Assembly: GCA_003660965.1 (NCBI GenBank)
Contig: QMVF01000046.1
Location: forward strand, 1-6,115
DNA length: 6,115 nucleotides
Direction: 5' to 3'
Source of the DNA: Microcaldota archaeon
Lineage (GTDB): Archaea; Micrarchaeota; Micrarchaeia; Burarchaeales; Burarchaeaceae
This document shows, in pieces, positions 5,593 through 6,115 of this stretch. The position numbers were made by a program, and so were the translations under genes. Numbering within the stretch: position 1 is the stretch's first letter; each line of letters opens with the position of its first letter. The notes beneath the pieces were generated by a model. That model was not told the DNA's origin, did no database searches, and saw only the letters and a program-made list of their open reading frames with translations.

Positions 5593-5940
5593 CTAGCCCA
5601 TAGCCTGCTCTCTTTTCATCTTTATAGCTACGAGTGACGCGAAATTATCCATGGTGACATCGCTCGGCGGCTTTCCATTCTCCCTAATATATATCTGTTT
5701 GAATCTGTCCACCGCACCGCTGTAGCCCTGCCCGTTGTTTTCTGGCTTGACTTTCTCTTTCTTTTCAGCCCTGGCCTTTTTTTGAGCATCAATTACTTGC
5801 CTGCCGTTTTCCCTCCACCTCTCAACAATTCTCAAGCCCTCGAGCTGAGGACCATGCTTCTCAACCGCTCTTTGAAGTGCTTTCCTATAATAAGCGTCAA
5901 TTTTCCCTGTAGCTGGTTTTTGGCCTCCAATTTGTTTCAC
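5593..5940 (-). CDS. Unrecognised small basic protein (115 aa)
   Basis: I do not recognise this family. The start is GTG at 5940: an in-frame stop lies directly upstream, and GAGGTG sits 6 nt before the GTG, so both start and expression are well supported. Residues ~13-65 are rich in Lys, Arg and Glu and likely helical, including a strongly charged run near KKARAEKKEKVK. A Gly/Asn-containing linker (ENNGQGYSG) follows. The C-terminal part (about 75-115; AVDRFKQIYIRENG, then NFASLVAIKMKREQ) may be two more helices. There is no signal peptide, membrane segment or cysteine, so it is probably cytoplasmic; nucleic-acid binding would fit the charge but is a guess. It has its own TATA box and a strong terminator, so it is a single-gene unit, divergent from the gene at 6039. 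Confidence 0.8.
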   Translation of the reverse strand: MKQIGGQKPATGKIDAYYRKALQRAVEKHGPQLEGLRIVERWRENGRQVIDAQKKARAEKKEKVKPENNGQGYSGAVDRFKQIYIRENGKPPSDVTMDNFASLVAIKMKREQAMG

Positions 5941-5946
5941 TCAATA

Positions 5947-5952
5947 CACCTC
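5947..5952 (-). promoter_or_regulatory. Shine-Dalgarno site of the 115-aa gene
   Basis: Minus-strand GAGGTG, 6 nt before the GTG codon. It matches the tuf site exactly and supports the non-ATG start. Confidence 0.8.
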
Positions 5953-5978
5953 TCTCCAACTCTAAGTGTTTTTCTGCG

Positions 5979-5986
5979 TATTTAAA
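5979..5986 (-). promoter_or_regulatory. TATA box of the 115-aa gene
   Basis: Minus-strand TTTAAATA. The expected transcript start is near 5957, leaving a short leader of about 17 nt that just includes the Shine-Dalgarno site. Confidence 0.6.
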
Positions 5987-6006
5987 GCTTCCGCGATAAA
6001 CACAAC

Positions 6007-6014
6007 ATTTATAA
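6007..6014 (+). promoter_or_regulatory. TATA box of the gene at 6039
   Basis: ATTTATAA is centred about 28 bp before the ATG. Usual spacing puts transcription start at or within a few bases of the ATG, so the message is likely leaderless. No Shine-Dalgarno site is present. Confidence 0.65.
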
Positions 6015-6021
6015 CTACTTT

Positions 6022-6037
6022 TGTTCTAATTAGAACA
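6022..6037. promoter_or_regulatory. Perfect 16-bp palindrome, probable operator
   Basis: TGTTCTAATTAGAACA is a perfect palindrome filling the space between the TATA box (6007-6014) and the ATG at 6039. A dimeric regulator bound here would block polymerase or transcription start, as known for archaeal repressors. The likeliest binder is the product of the adjacent gene (autoregulation), which is inference. Confidence 0.65.
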
Positions 6038-6038
6038 T

Positions 6039-6115
6039 ATGGCAAAAGAATCGATAGCAAAGCAGGTCGTGAAAATTCTTGAAAGTGACTATTACACAAA
6101 GCGCTCGCTGATGAT
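6039..6115 (+). CDS. Start of an unidentified gene, possibly a transcription regulator (3' partial)
   Basis: Only 25 codons are visible: MAKESIAKQVVKILESDYY, then TKRSLM, before the window ends. The ATG is chosen from the TATA box about 28 bp upstream and from typical leaderless spacing. The visible part is a likely amphipathic helix (IAKQVVKILES). It loosely recalls the opening of archaeal helix-turn-helix regulators, where a long first helix leads into a short basic turn, and the operator-like palindrome at its promoter fits a self-regulating gene. The evidence is too short to assign a family. It is transcribed away from the 115-residue gene, with 98 bp between start codons. Confidence 0.6.
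   Translation, partial: MAKESIAKQVVKILESDYYTKRSLM

Overview
The window looks archaeal. It carries an archaeal/eukaryal-type EF-1alpha directly followed by ribosomal protein uS10 (the usual archaeal tuf-rpsJ pair). Every gene start visible inside the window except rpsJ has an A/T-rich TATA-like box about 26-40 bp upstream, some starts look leaderless, and Shine-Dalgarno sites fit the archaeal 16S tail. A DPANN or euryarchaeal-like lineage is plausible, but I cannot name it from sequence alone.

Layout. Positions 2-3007 (+) hold a very large, 5'-truncated, cysteine-rich, apparently secreted protein. It has a sugar-hydrolase-like N-terminal half, a lytic transglycosylase (SLT) domain and a C-terminal M23 zinc endopeptidase domain. 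Together these form a murein-degrading protein next to core archaeal genes. Positions 3008-3355 are non-coding and packed with short hairpins and direct repeats, with a possible long-range closing helix. Positions 3356-3610 (+) encode a small zinc-ribbon protein with a leaderless-type promoter. It converges on rpsJ (3637-3942, -), which follows tuf (4007-5287, -). Positions 5288-5592 hold the tuf promoter region and a bacterial-looking hairpin/U-tract terminator. That terminator belongs to an unrecognised 115-residue basic protein (5593-5940, -). A 98-bp divergent promoter region separates this from a gene starting at 6039 (+). That gene has a perfect 16-bp palindrome between its TATA box and start, which resembles an operator. 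It runs off the window.

How the parts relate. tuf and rpsJ are ordinary translation genes, probably cotranscribed. The hydrolase seems functionally separate: archaea do not make murein, so its likely targets are bacterial walls (competitors, prey or partners), which is inference. The window ends truncate the hydrolase N-terminus (signal peptide or anchor not visible) and nearly all of the gene at 6039. No CRISPR array, tRNA, rRNA, transposase or integrase was seen.
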